From: an uncultured Bacteroidota bacterium
GTDB lineage: Bacteria > Bacteroidota > Bacteroidia > Flavobacteriales > Flavobacteriaceae
Length of the DNA stretch: 57,213 nucleotides
Assembly (NCBI GenBank): GCA_902520835.1
Contig: CABYPD010000007.1
Coordinates: forward strand, 1 to 57,213
Reading direction: 5' to 3'
The notes under the pieces are model-generated. The model searched no databases. It saw nothing but the letters and a program-made list of their open reading frames with translations, and was not told the DNA's origin. Positions 17,267-25,734 of this stretch are shown here, piece after piece; within the stretch, counting starts at the first letter, position 1, and the number at the start of each line of letters is the position of its first letter. Position numbers and translations under genes: made by a program.

Positions 17267-18037
17267 TCAAGTTGTTAATAGTTCTTTACAAATATCAAAG
17301 AACTCTTTTTGCTTTTCATGATGTAACCAATGACCTCCTTCTTCCACTGGAATTAAATTGTAGTTAGGAAACAACACTTGTGTTTTTTTTAACCCTTCAT
17401 CAGTAATATAATCAGAATTCAAACCTTTGATAAAAAAAGCTTTTCCTTCATAAAAAATATTTGAATTAATCTGATCTAATATGTTGTCAATATTATTAAT
17501 GAGAGACGATAAATTGCATTTAAATCTAAAGCTACCATCTTTAGATCTGACTAAATTTTTAGAAAGAAAAGAAATAAATAACTCGTCCTTAAAGAACTTT
17601 TTTAAATGATTATCAATATCATATCTATTTGAAATTGAGTTTAAATCAATTGTACTTAAAGCTTCGAATATCGAGTTATAATCTTTTTTATATTTTATTG
17701 GAAGTATATCAACAATAATTAATTTATCAACCATATTTGAATGATTGAGAGCGAAACAACAAGCTGTTTTTCCACCCATTGAATGACCAATAATGGAAGC
17801 TTTGTCAAAATGAAAATGCTCAATATAATTTTTTAAATCATCAGCCATTAATTCATAATTATGATTTTCAGAATGAAAACTTTTTCCATGGTTTCTTTGG
17901 TCTACTATGTGAACTTCAAAACCTAATTCTGAAATTTTTTTTGCAATAGTTATCCAGTTATCTAATGAACCTAAAAATCCATGTAAAATGATTAGCTTGT
18001 TTTCTGATTTTCCAAATACTCTACTATTAATAATCAT
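17267..18037 (-). CDS. Alpha/beta hydrolase, YbfF-like esterase
   Basis: This 256-residue alpha/beta hydrolase has the oxyanion segment LHGFLGSLDNW (residues 18-28) and VDQRNHGKS. The nucleophile elbow is GHSMGGK with Ser86, and the catalytic His lies in EEGGHWLHHE near the C-terminus. The pattern matches YbfF-type acyl-CoA/carboxyl esterases. The physiological substrate is unknown. There is no signal peptide. It overlaps pdxJ by 4 bases and is probably translated with it. Confidence 0.87.
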   Translation of the reverse strand: MIINSRVFGKSENKLIILHGFLGSLDNWITIAKKISELGFEVHIVDQRNHGKSFHSENHNYELMADDLKNYIEHFHFDKASIIGHSMGGKTACCFALNHSNMVDKLIIVDILPIKYKKDYNSIFEALSTIDLNSISNRYDIDNHLKKFFKDELFISFLSKNLVRSKDGSFRFKCNLSSLINNIDNILDQINSNIFYEGKAFFIKGLNSDYITDEGLKKTQVLFPNYNLIPVEEGGHWLHHEKQKEFFDICKELLTT

Positions 18038-18750
18038 CTATTTAATTTGTCAATGTATAGGTTTATTACATTGTCTATTCCCAAATAGATTGATTCACTA
18101 ATTAACGCGTGACCAATTGAAACTTCCTCCAAATAAGGCATTTTTTTGGCAAAAAACTCAATATTTTGAAGTGATAAATCATGACCGGCATTTACTCCAA
18201 TTCCTAATTCATTAGCTAAACTTGAACATGCAGCATAAGCATCAATTGAGCTTACTTCACCCATTTCATACTTTTTTGCAAATTCTTCAGTATATAATTC
18301 AATTCTATCAGTCCCTGTTTTCTTGGCATATTCTACCATTTCTAAATTAGGATCAACAAAGATTGATGTTCTGATTTGAGCTTTCTTAAACTCATCTATA
18401 ACTGATTTAAGATAATTCCAATGTTTTTTTGTATTCCAGCCTGCATTTGATGTAATAGCATTGATGTCATCAGGAACTAATGTAACTTGGGTTGGTTTAA
18501 CAAGCATAACCAAATCTATAAATTTATCAATGGGGTTTCCTTCAATATTGAATTCCTTATAAACAGATTTACCTAAATCAATAGCATCTTTATAACGAAT
18601 ATGTCTTTCATCAGGTCTAGGGTGAATTGTTATACCGTCTGCGCCAAATCTTTGAATGTCTTCAGCCATTTTGAGCAAATTTGGATTATTTCCTCCTCTT
18701 GCATTTCTTAATGTTGCAATTTTATTAATATTAACGCTTAGCTCAATCAT
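18034..18750 (-). CDS. pdxJ: Pyridoxine 5'-phosphate synthase PdxJ
   Basis: PdxJ condenses 1-deoxy-D-xylulose 5-phosphate with 3-amino-2-oxopropyl phosphate to pyridoxine 5'-phosphate, the last ring-forming step of the DXP-dependent vitamin B6 pathway. The 238 residues show LSVNINKIATLRNARGG at the start, GADGITIHPRPDERHIR, VTLVPD and GIGVNAGHDLSLQNIEFF, all family hallmarks of the TIM barrel. The length is normal. It is the first gene of a pair with the hydrolase and divergent from nadK across 76 bases. Confidence 0.97.
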   Translation of the reverse strand: MIELSVNINKIATLRNARGGNNPNLLKMAEDIQRFGADGITIHPRPDERHIRYKDAIDLGKSVYKEFNIEGNPIDKFIDLVMLVKPTQVTLVPDDINAITSNAGWNTKKHWNYLKSVIDEFKKAQIRTSIFVDPNLEMVEYAKKTGTDRIELYTEEFAKKYEMGEVSSIDAYAACSSLANELGIGVNAGHDLSLQNIEFFAKKMPYLEEVSIGHALISESIYLGIDNVINLYIDKLNR

Positions 18751-18761
18751 AATTTGGATTA

Positions 18762-18769
18762 CAAAAATA
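18762..18769 (-). promoter_or_regulatory. Candidate -7 element of pdxJ
   Basis: The minus strand reads TATTTTTG, a perfect TAnnTTTG, with its last base 11 bases before the pdxJ ATG. No exact TTG is found at the usual upstream spacing, so support is partial. Confidence 0.38.
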
Positions 18770-18826
18770 ATTAGTTAATACAGATTAACACTATAATTTT
18801 TAGTTAATTTGTAGAATATAATTGAA

Positions 18827-19699
18827 ATGAAAATAGCCATCTTTTCACAAGAAATAAGTCAGGACGTTAAAAATGTACTACAATCTATACTTATTCATAA
18901 AGATGCTCAAAAATGCATTTTTTTTATTCATAATAATTTAAGTCAATGTAAAATAAATGCAAATAATTTCTCTTTTTTTAAAAATTACGATGATCTAGAT
19001 AAAAGTTTTGATTTATTTATTAGTATTGGTGGAGATGGAACCTTTCTCAGATCAATTGAGTTTGTTAGAAATTTAAATCTACCAATTATTGGAGTTAATA
19101 CTGGAAGATTAGGTTTTTTAGCATCTACAAAAAAAGAAAATTTGGAAAAATCATTGACTAAAATTTTTAAGAAAAAATTTAATGTTGAGAAAAGATCTAT
19201 TTTAAAAGTATCTTCAGAAAATAAATGTATTCCTGTAAATTCTTTTCCATACGCACTTAACGAAATTAGTGTTGTTAGAAAAGATACCACTTCGATGATA
19301 AATGTTAAAACAAGTTTGGATGGAACCTATGTTAATTCTTATTGGTCAGATGGTTTAATTGTATCAACCCCAACAGGATCAACTGGATATTCATTAAGTT
19401 GTGGTGGTCCAGTAATTTCACCGTCAAGTAATTCATTTGTTTTAACTCCAATTTCACCTCATAATCTTAATGCAAGACCACTTGTGATTTCTGACTCAAC
19501 TAAAATTGAAATCAGTGTTTCAGGAAGAGAAGAGTTTCATCTGCTTTCAATTGATGCAAAAATTTTTACCATAAAAAATGAAACTAAAATTTTTGTTGAA
19601 AAGTCTAATTTTGATATACAAGTTGCTAGTATTAATAATTACAATTTTTATAAAACATTGAAAGATAAATTACTTTGGGGAAAAGACAAAAGAAATTAA
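18827..19699 (+). CDS. nadK: NAD kinase
   Basis: NadK phosphorylates NAD to NADP. The 290 residues contain GGDGT at 68-72, within ISIGGDGTFLRS. They also have PIIGVNTGRLGFLA, the NE motif ALNEISV, and the glycine-rich SDGLIVSTPTGSTGYSLSCGG. All residues expected for NAD and ATP binding are visible. It is the first gene of a plus-strand run (nadK, DUF6089, uppS, bamA, ompH, ompH), with 3 bases to the next gene. Confidence 0.97.
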   Translation: MKIAIFSQEISQDVKNVLQSILIHKDAQKCIFFIHNNLSQCKINANNFSFFKNYDDLDKSFDLFISIGGDGTFLRSIEFVRNLNLPIIGVNTGRLGFLASTKKENLEKSLTKIFKKKFNVEKRSILKVSSENKCIPVNSFPYALNEISVVRKDTTSMINVKTSLDGTYVNSYWSDGLIVSTPTGSTGYSLSCGGPVISPSSNSFVLTPISPHNLNARPLVISDSTKIEISVSGREEFHLLSIDAKIFTIKNETKIFVEKSNFDIQVASINNYNFYKTLKDKLLWGKDKRN

Positions 19700-19702
19700 T
19701 TC

Positions 19703-20446
19703 ATGAGATTTCTTAGTCAATTTCTTTTACTGTTGTTCATTTTAATATCTAAAGATATAAATGGTCAAAACAATGAAATTGGTATTTTTTTTGGGGGAAC
19801 TAATTATATAGGCGATGTAGGGCCAACTACTTATATAAACCCATTACCAAAAGTTAACTCTCTAACAAAAAAAAGTGAGTTAAATAATGTAATTGGATTT
19901 TTTTATAAAAAAAATGTTTCAAAAAGAATTGCATTAAGGGGCGGATTTAATATTGCAGAAATCAGCTCAAATGACCTTTGGAGTGGAACTTCAAATTATA
20001 GAAAATCTAGACAAAAATTTTTTAAAAATAGTATCGAGGAAATAAATTTAAGTGTTGAATTTAATTTTAAAGATTATGACACTTCATCTGACGAATTTCA
20101 ACATACATTCTACATTAGGTCTGGAATTTCATACTTCAGATTTGATGATTTATTTTATCCAGAAGGAATAAATAAAGCTCAATCATTTGCAAAGCATAAT
20201 ACTTTTTCAATTCCCATTTCTGTTGGTTATAAAATAAAACCACTAAAAAGTTTTGCATTGGGATTTGAAATTACAGCGAATCATTCTTTCACTGAAAATT
20301 TAGATGGTAGTTTTCCTAAAAGATTTAAAGATTATGAGCTATATTCGCAGAAATCTTTTGGAGGAAATTTGAGTCAAGACTGGTATGTGTTTACAGGTAT
20401 AAATTTGACCTATATTTTTGGTAATTATGAGTGTTATTGTCCATAA
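19703..20446 (+). CDS. DUF6089 outer-membrane beta-barrel protein
   Basis: The 247 residues start with a signal peptide (residues 1-21, ending NGQ). The DUF6089 hallmark EIGIFFGGTNYIGDVGPTTY follows, then amphipathic strands typical of an eight-stranded barrel, ending FTGINLTYIFGN. The family is conserved in Bacteroidota next to uppS and bamA, and its function is not known. The context suggests a role in outer-membrane assembly. The coding end overlaps uppS by 20 bases if uppS starts at its ATG. Confidence 0.83.
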   Translation: MRFLSQFLLLLFILISKDINGQNNEIGIFFGGTNYIGDVGPTTYINPLPKVNSLTKKSELNNVIGFFYKKNVSKRIALRGGFNIAEISSNDLWSGTSNYRKSRQKFFKNSIEEINLSVEFNFKDYDTSSDEFQHTFYIRSGISYFRFDDLFYPEGINKAQSFAKHNTFSIPISVGYKIKPLKSFALGFEITANHSFTENLDGSFPKRFKDYELYSQKSFGGNLSQDWYVFTGINLTYIFGNYECYCP

Positions 20447-21176
20447 TAAGTTATTAGAAAAAATTGATCCTCTCAAAATTCCTGATCATGTTGCTATAAT
20501 TATGGATGGTAATGGAAGATGGGCCAGAAAATTAAATAAAGAAAGATTTTTTGGACACAATTCAGGAATAAAAGCTGTTAGAGAAGCCATTGATCTTTCA
20601 ATAGAATTAGGAATTGATACTCTAACTCTCTATGTTTTTTCCATGGAAAACTGGAATAGACCAAAAAATGAAGTTAATGCTCTGATGGTTCTTTTGTTTA
20701 AATCCATAAATAAAGAGTTGTCGAAATTAATAGAAAATAATATAAAACTAAATGTAGTTGGCAATACAGATTTACTTCCCAAAAAAACTAAAACTAGCCT
20801 ATTAAAAAGCATAAATTTAACAAAAAATAATACTGGTTTAAACTTAAATTTAGCTGTTAGTTATGGAGCAAAACAAGAAATTATTAGAGCTACAAAGTTA
20901 ATCTCGAATAAAGTTAAAAAAAATATAATTTCTCAAGAAAACATTGATGAAAACACAATAAATGATCATCTTTACAGCTGCAATTCGAAAAATGTGGATC
21001 TTTTGATTAGAACTGGTGGTGAATTTAGATTAAGTAATTTTCTTCTTTGGCAAATTTCTTATGCTGAGTTAAATTTTCAGGATGTTTTGTGGCCTGATTT
21101 CAAAAAAGAACATTTTTTAAAAGCTATTATTGATTATCAAAAAAGAGTAAGAAGGTTTGGAAAAGTTAAATTATAA
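20427..21176 (+). CDS. uppS: Isoprenyl transferase (undecaprenyl diphosphate synthase)
   Basis: UppS builds the C55 lipid carrier for peptidoglycan and O-antigen from farnesyl and isopentenyl diphosphates. The 249 residues contain HVAIIMDGNGRWA with catalytic Asp27, LTLYVFSMENWNRP, and the closing LLIRTGGEFRLSNFLLWQ and AELNFQDVLWPDF. I chose ATG at 20427 over the upstream in-frame TTG at 20418. ATG is the stronger start, and both lie inside the previous gene. The C-terminus overlaps bamA by 20 bases. Confidence 0.95.
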   Translation: MSVIVHNKLLEKIDPLKIPDHVAIIMDGNGRWARKLNKERFFGHNSGIKAVREAIDLSIELGIDTLTLYVFSMENWNRPKNEVNALMVLLFKSINKELSKLIENNIKLNVVGNTDLLPKKTKTSLLKSINLTKNNTGLNLNLAVSYGAKQEIIRATKLISNKVKKNIISQENIDENTINDHLYSCNSKNVDLLIRTGGEFRLSNFLLWQISYAELNFQDVLWPDFKKEHFLKAIIDYQKRVRRFGKVKL

Positions 21177-23688
21177 ATTTTTAATTGGTATATTATTAAT
21201 TATTAATGGCTTTTTATCATTTAGCCAAGAAATAGACTATCAAAAAGGTAATTTTTATACAATTAATGAGATAAATGTTTCGGGTCTTAAAAGCTTTAAT
21301 GAACAAACTGTTGTAGCATATACAGGCTTATCTAAAGGACAAAAAATTAGAATACCTGGTGAAGAAATTAGTCAGGTAATTAATAAGCTTTGGAAACTTG
21401 AACTTTTTAGTGATATAAATTTTTACCTCACAAAAGTTGAAGGAGAAAAGGCAAACATTGAAATTAGCATTAAAGAATTACCATCTCTTTCTGAATTTAC
21501 AATAACAGGACTAAAAAAATCAAAGAAAGAAACTATTATTGATGATATAGAAATTAAAAAAGGTCAAAAAATTACTGAAAACTTTATAGAAACTACTAAA
21601 AATTATATTGTAAACAAGTACAAGAAAAATGGATTTCTGAATACAAAAGTCTACATCGATACAAAACCCGATACTGTTGGAATTAATAATGAAAAGATGT
21701 TAATCAATATTGATTTGGGTGATAGAGTAAAAATTAGCTCAATCAATTTTACTGGAAATGAAATAATCAGTTCAAAAAAACTTAAGAAACAAATGAAAAA
21801 AACCAAAACCAAACTACCTGTAAGGTTTTGGAAAAAATCTAAATTTATTGAAGAGGATTATAAAAATGATCTGACAACTATAGTAGATTATTACAAGGAA
21901 AGAGGATATAGAGATGCACGAATAATTACTGATTCTGTTTTAGTTGATAAAAATAAAATCGATCTTAATATTCAAATTAATGAAGGTAATAAATATTATT
22001 TTGGTGAAATAAATTTCCTTGGTAATAGTGTTTATTCTGACGAATTACTTTCTAGGGCTTTAGGTTTATATAAAGGTGATACTTATAATGGTGTTTTATT
22101 AAAAAAGCGAATTGCTGATGATTCTAAACCTGATGGTGAAGATATAACTAATTTATATCAAAATAATGGATATTTATTTTCTACAATTAATCCTGTAGAA
22201 ATTTCTGCTGAAAATGATACAATCAATTTTGAAATAAGAATAAATGAAGGGAAGCCCGCATATTTTAATAAAATTTCTGTTGTTGGTAATGATAGAACAA
22301 ATGATAATGTAATATATCGGGAATTGAGAACAAAACCAGGTGAATTATACAGTAAAGATAAAATAGTACGGACTGTCAGAGAACTAGGTCAGTTAGGTTT
22401 TTTTGATCCTGAACAAATAAGTCCTGACTTCAAGAATGTTGATCCTAATGCTGGAACAGTAGATATTGAGTATGGATTAGTTGAAAAATCTGCTAGTCAA
22501 GTTGAACTACAAGGCGGATATGGTGGTGGTGGATTTATTGGAACTTTGGGTTTATCATTTAATAACTTTTCATTAAAAAATTTAAAAAATAAAGATGCGT
22601 GGAAACCAGTTCCAATGGGTGATGGCCAAGCACTATCACTAAGATTACAAGCAAATAGATTTTATCGTGTTTACAGTTTTTCTCTATCAGATCCATGGTT
22701 TGGCGGTGAACAACCTGTTCAATTTTCTACATCATTTTCACATACTAAACAATACAGATATAATTTTTTTACTGGGAGGGTTGATAAAAGCCAATCATTT
22801 GAAGTAACAGGTGCTAGTATCGGTCTAGCAAAAAGACTGAGAGTACCAGATGATTATTTCTTGCTTTCTCAATCTCTATCTTATCAGTATTATAATTTAA
22901 ACAATTATTATACTGGATTGTTTACTTTTGGTGAAGGAAAATCAAATAACGTTTCTTATACAGTAGCACTATCAAGAAATAACACATTTACCAACCCTAT
23001 ATTTCCACTTGGGGGATCTGAATTTCTTTTATCTGCAAGATTCACACTTCCATATTCTCTTTGGAATGGGGTTGATTATGCTAATTTAGGTGAACTTGAA
23101 AAATTTCAAGACGGTGATGGAAATCCAGACCAAGCTAAAATTGACCAGGAGAGATTCAAGTGGTTAGAATTTTATAAAATAAAATTTAAGGGAACTTGGT
23201 ATACTAGATTAATTGAAAAATTAGTTCTTAGAGCTCATACCGAATTTGGCTTTATTGGCGCATATGATAATGATAGAGGAGTAATCCCATTTGATAGATT
23301 TTTCCTTGGTGGAGATGGAATGTCTCAATATGCCATGGACGGAAGAGAAATGATTAGCTTAAGAGGATATCCAAATCAATCACTGTCTAGTGTAAATGGA
23401 TCTACCATTTATAATAGATTTTCACTCGAGCTAAGATATCCAATCACACTAAAACCTGCAGCATCAATATTTGGCCTAACTTTTCTTGAAGCTGGTCAAG
23501 GATATGATAATTTTAGAGAATTCAATCCTTTTAATTCTAAAAGATCTATGGGTTTTGGATTAAGAATATTTATGCCCGCTTTTGGCCTTTTAGGTATTGA
23601 TTTTGCTTATGGACTCGACAATACTAATCCATCTGATTTGAGCCCTAACGGATGGGAAACACACTTTGTTATCGGACAACAATTTTAA
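21157..23688 (+). CDS. bamA: BamA, outer-membrane protein assembly factor
   Basis: BamA inserts beta-barrel proteins into the outer membrane. The 843 residues comprise a signal peptide (1-23, ending SFSQ) and five POTRA repeats at about 30-440. One POTRA boundary reads RELRTKPGELYSKDKIVRTV. The 16-stranded barrel follows, with the diagnostic loop segment RFFLGGDGMSQYAMDGREM. In most BamA proteins this region carries the L6 VRGF motif; here it reads SLRGYP, as in other Bacteroidota. The start is TTG at 21157: an in-frame stop lies at 21148, and no ATG precedes the signal peptide. An AGAAGG sits just before it. Confidence 0.95.
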   Translation: MEKLNYKFLIGILLIINGFLSFSQEIDYQKGNFYTINEINVSGLKSFNEQTVVAYTGLSKGQKIRIPGEEISQVINKLWKLELFSDINFYLTKVEGEKANIEISIKELPSLSEFTITGLKKSKKETIIDDIEIKKGQKITENFIETTKNYIVNKYKKNGFLNTKVYIDTKPDTVGINNEKMLINIDLGDRVKISSINFTGNEIISSKKLKKQMKKTKTKLPVRFWKKSKFIEEDYKNDLTTIVDYYKERGYRDARIITDSVLVDKNKIDLNIQINEGNKYYFGEINFLGNSVYSDELLSRALGLYKGDTYNGVLLKKRIADDSKPDGEDITNLYQNNGYLFSTINPVEISAENDTINFEIRINEGKPAYFNKISVVGNDRTNDNVIYRELRTKPGELYSKDKIVRTVRELGQLGFFDPEQISPDFKNVDPNAGTVDIEYGLVEKSASQVELQGGYGGGGFIGTLGLSFNNFSLKNLKNKDAWKPVPMGDGQALSLRLQANRFYRVYSFSLSDPWFGGEQPVQFSTSFSHTKQYRYNFFTGRVDKSQSFEVTGASIGLAKRLRVPDDYFLLSQSLSYQYYNLNNYYTGLFTFGEGKSNNVSYTVALSRNNTFTNPIFPLGGSEFLLSARFTLPYSLWNGVDYANLGELEKFQDGDGNPDQAKIDQERFKWLEFYKIKFKGTWYTRLIEKLVLRAHTEFGFIGAYDNDRGVIPFDRFFLGGDGMSQYAMDGREMISLRGYPNQSLSSVNGSTIYNRFSLELRYPITLKPAASIFGLTFLEAGQGYDNFREFNPFNSKRSMGFGLRIFMPAFGLLGIDFAYGLDNTNPSDLSPNGWETHFVIGQQF

Positions 23689-23702
23689 CTATATAATTAA
23701 TT

Positions 23703-24389
23703 ATGTTTTTCAAAAATGAAAATAGTCAAATAAAATTAATCTATTCATTAATTATTTTAAGTATAGGTGTCACTTCATTTTCTCAAAAACCTTTAAGAGT
23801 TGGGTATGTCAATATGGACTATATTTTAGAAAATTTTGATGATTACAAACAAGCAAATCAAGAATATTCATTAAAACTTAATAAATGGAGAAGAGAAATT
23901 GAAAAAACTGAAAAGGAAATTGAAAAAAAATACGAAGAACTGGAAATCAAAAGACCTTTATTAACTACGCCAATATATAATGAATTAAAAGAAGAAATTA
24001 ACTTTGAAAAAAGTGAACTTGAAGAATATAAACAAAAGAGATTTGGCCCTGAAGGTGACTGGATAATTCAAGAAAAAATATTAATCCAACCTATTCAAGA
24101 TGAGGTACTTGAGGCAGTTCAAAAAATTGTTGATAAAAATAAATTTGATTATATTTTCGATAAATCCTCTGCGATAATTATGTTATATTCGGAAAAAAAA
24201 TACGATATTAGCGAGCTGGTTTTAAAAAGTATTTTAAGACAAGAAAAAATTGAAAATCTTCAGATGAATTTTGATGATGAAATTAAAGAAAAAAGAAGGG
24301 ATTCAATATTAAAAATTAGAGAGTTAAAAAAAATATCTCTTCAAAAAAAAAGAGACAGTATAATTAATGCAAGAAAAAATAAAAAATAA
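23703..24389 (+). CDS. OmpH/Skp-family periplasmic chaperone (first copy)
   Basis: The 228 residues start with a signal peptide (about 1-28, ending SFSQ), preceded by a slightly long charged N-terminus. The OmpH start KPLRVGYVNMDYILENFDDY follows, then a long Lys/Glu coiled-coil 'tentacle' at about 50-110. The strand region KFDYIFDKSSAIIMLYSEKK and a very basic C-terminal tail rich in KKRDS close the protein. Skp-type chaperones hold unfolded barrel proteins on the way to BamA. It lies 14 bases after bamA. The basic tail is longer than in the second copy and may give a separate role. Confidence 0.88.
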   Translation: MFFKNENSQIKLIYSLIILSIGVTSFSQKPLRVGYVNMDYILENFDDYKQANQEYSLKLNKWRREIEKTEKEIEKKYEELEIKRPLLTTPIYNELKEEINFEKSELEEYKQKRFGPEGDWIIQEKILIQPIQDEVLEAVQKIVDKNKFDYIFDKSSAIIMLYSEKKYDISELVLKSILRQEKIENLQMNFDDEIKEKRRDSILKIRELKKISLQKKRDSIINARKNKK

Positions 24390-24390
24390 T

Positions 24391-24894
24391 ATGAAATATT
24401 TAAAATTATTTACAATAGTACTTTTTTTAGTTTTTGGTTCAATTAGTAATGCTCAAAGTAATGTTGCTCACATTGATTCTCAAGCTTTAATTAGTGAAAT
24501 GCCTGAAGTTCTTGAAGCGCAAGCTCAGATTGAAAAACTTCAAAAAACTTATCAATCAGAAATTGAAGCATCAATGAAAGAGTATCAAACAAAATTACAG
24601 ACCTACTCTGCTGATACCCAAAATCAAACTGAGGTAACCAATCAAGCAAGGGCAAAAGAGCTTCAAGGAATGGAACAAAACATTCAGCAATATCAACAAA
24701 CAGCTGCTCAAGATATTCAACAGAAACAAGCTGATCTTTTAAGACCTCTTATAGAAAAGGCACGAGCAGCTATTCAAAAAGTAGCTAGAGAGCAAGGATT
24801 TGACTACGTCATTGATGCAACACCAGGTGGAGCACTAATTTTGTCTGATGGTAAAGATCTTTTAGCTGATGTTAAAAAGGAATTAGGATTTTAA
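24391..24894 (+). CDS. OmpH/Skp-family periplasmic chaperone (second copy)
   Basis: The 167 residues have a signal peptide (1-22, ending SNAQ), then SNVAHIDSQALISEMPEV. A Gln-rich coiled coil follows at about 45-110, then the closing QGFDYVIDATPGGALILSDG typical of Skp. I chose ATG at 24391 rather than 24367. The later start puts the signal peptide at the N-terminus and leaves a 1-base gap after the first copy instead of an overlap. It is the last gene before the strong terminator at 24923-24956. Confidence 0.9.
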   Translation: MKYLKLFTIVLFLVFGSISNAQSNVAHIDSQALISEMPEVLEAQAQIEKLQKTYQSEIEASMKEYQTKLQTYSADTQNQTEVTNQARAKELQGMEQNIQQYQQTAAQDIQQKQADLLRPLIEKARAAIQKVAREQGFDYVIDATPGGALILSDGKDLLADVKKELGF

Positions 24895-24922
24895 TATTTT
24901 AAAATATTTAACTAACTAAATT

Positions 24923-24956
24923 AAACTATCTATATTTTTATAGATAGTTTTTTTTT
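24923..24956 (+). terminator. Strong intrinsic terminator after the bamA-ompH operon
   Basis: A perfect 12-base stem, AAACTATCTATA (24923-24934) with TATAGATAGTTT (24939-24950), closes a TTTT loop. A T-run continues to 24956. It ends only two bases before the murI ATG, so it also forms the entire murI leader. Confidence 0.85.
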
Positions 24957-24958
24957 GC

Positions 24959-25732
24959 ATGAAGAATAACTCTATAGGTTTTTTTGATTCAGGAATAGGT
25001 GGAATTACAATTTGGGAATCCGTAAATAGATTATTGCCAAATGAGAATACGATTTACTTAGCTGACTCTAAAAATTCACCATATGGAAAAAAACCTAATG
25101 ATGAATTAATAAATATATCCAAAGAAAATGTAGAATTTTTAATCAATAAAAAATGTAAACTTATTGTCGTTGCATGTAATACAGCGACAACTAATTCAAT
25201 AAATTTTTTGAGAAAAAGCTATAATTTACCTTTTATTGGAATTGAACCAGCTATAAAGCCTGCAGCACTAAATACAAAAACAGGTAAAATTGGAGTCTTA
25301 GCAACAAAAGGAACACTTGGAAGTAGTTTATTTGAAAAAACATCCAATATTCATGGTCAGAATGTTAAGATTATTGAACAACATGGATTAGGATTGGTTG
25401 AATTAATTGAAAAAGGAATATACTCTGGCTCTAAAATTGATTCTTTATTAAAAGAGTACCTTAATCCAATGTTAGAAAATAATATTGACAAATTAGTTTT
25501 AGGATGTACCCATTACCCTTTAATTAAAGAGTCAATCAAAAAAATTATTAATGAATCTATTAATATTATTGAATGTAGTGAAGCAGTAGCTCTTCAAACT
25601 GAAAGAGTTTTAATAAAATCTAATTTGATAAATTCTGGTACTGAAAAATCAAAAAAATTATTTTATACAAACGGAGATAAAAATATCTTGAATAGTTTAT
25701 TAAATAATAAATTTGAAATTTTAATGGTTTAG
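24959..25732 (+). CDS. murI: Glutamate racemase
   Basis: MurI interconverts L- and D-glutamate to supply peptidoglycan. The 257 residues show GFFDSGIGGITIWESV and both catalytic cysteines: Cys73 in VVACNTATT and Cys183 in LGCTHYPL. The segment DSKNSPYGKK is also present. ATG at 24959 is the only start before the conserved N-terminus. It lies 2 bases after the T-run of a strong hairpin, an odd position for a translated leader. The NifU-like gene follows after 2 bases. Confidence 0.96.
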   Translation: MKNNSIGFFDSGIGGITIWESVNRLLPNENTIYLADSKNSPYGKKPNDELINISKENVEFLINKKCKLIVVACNTATTNSINFLRKSYNLPFIGIEPAIKPAALNTKTGKIGVLATKGTLGSSLFEKTSNIHGQNVKIIEQHGLGLVELIEKGIYSGSKIDSLLKEYLNPMLENNIDKLVLGCTHYPLIKESIKKIINESINIIECSEAVALQTERVLIKSNLINSGTEKSKKLFYTNGDKNILNSLLNNKFEILMV

Positions 25733-25734
25733 TT

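Noticed and set aside
18985-19290. Antisense 101-codon frame inside nadK
   Set aside because: It overlaps the conserved NadK GGDGT region and has no family resemblance.
24367-24390. Earlier start for the second OmpH gene
   Set aside because: It adds eight charged residues before the signal peptide and overlaps the preceding gene. ATG 24391 is cleaner.
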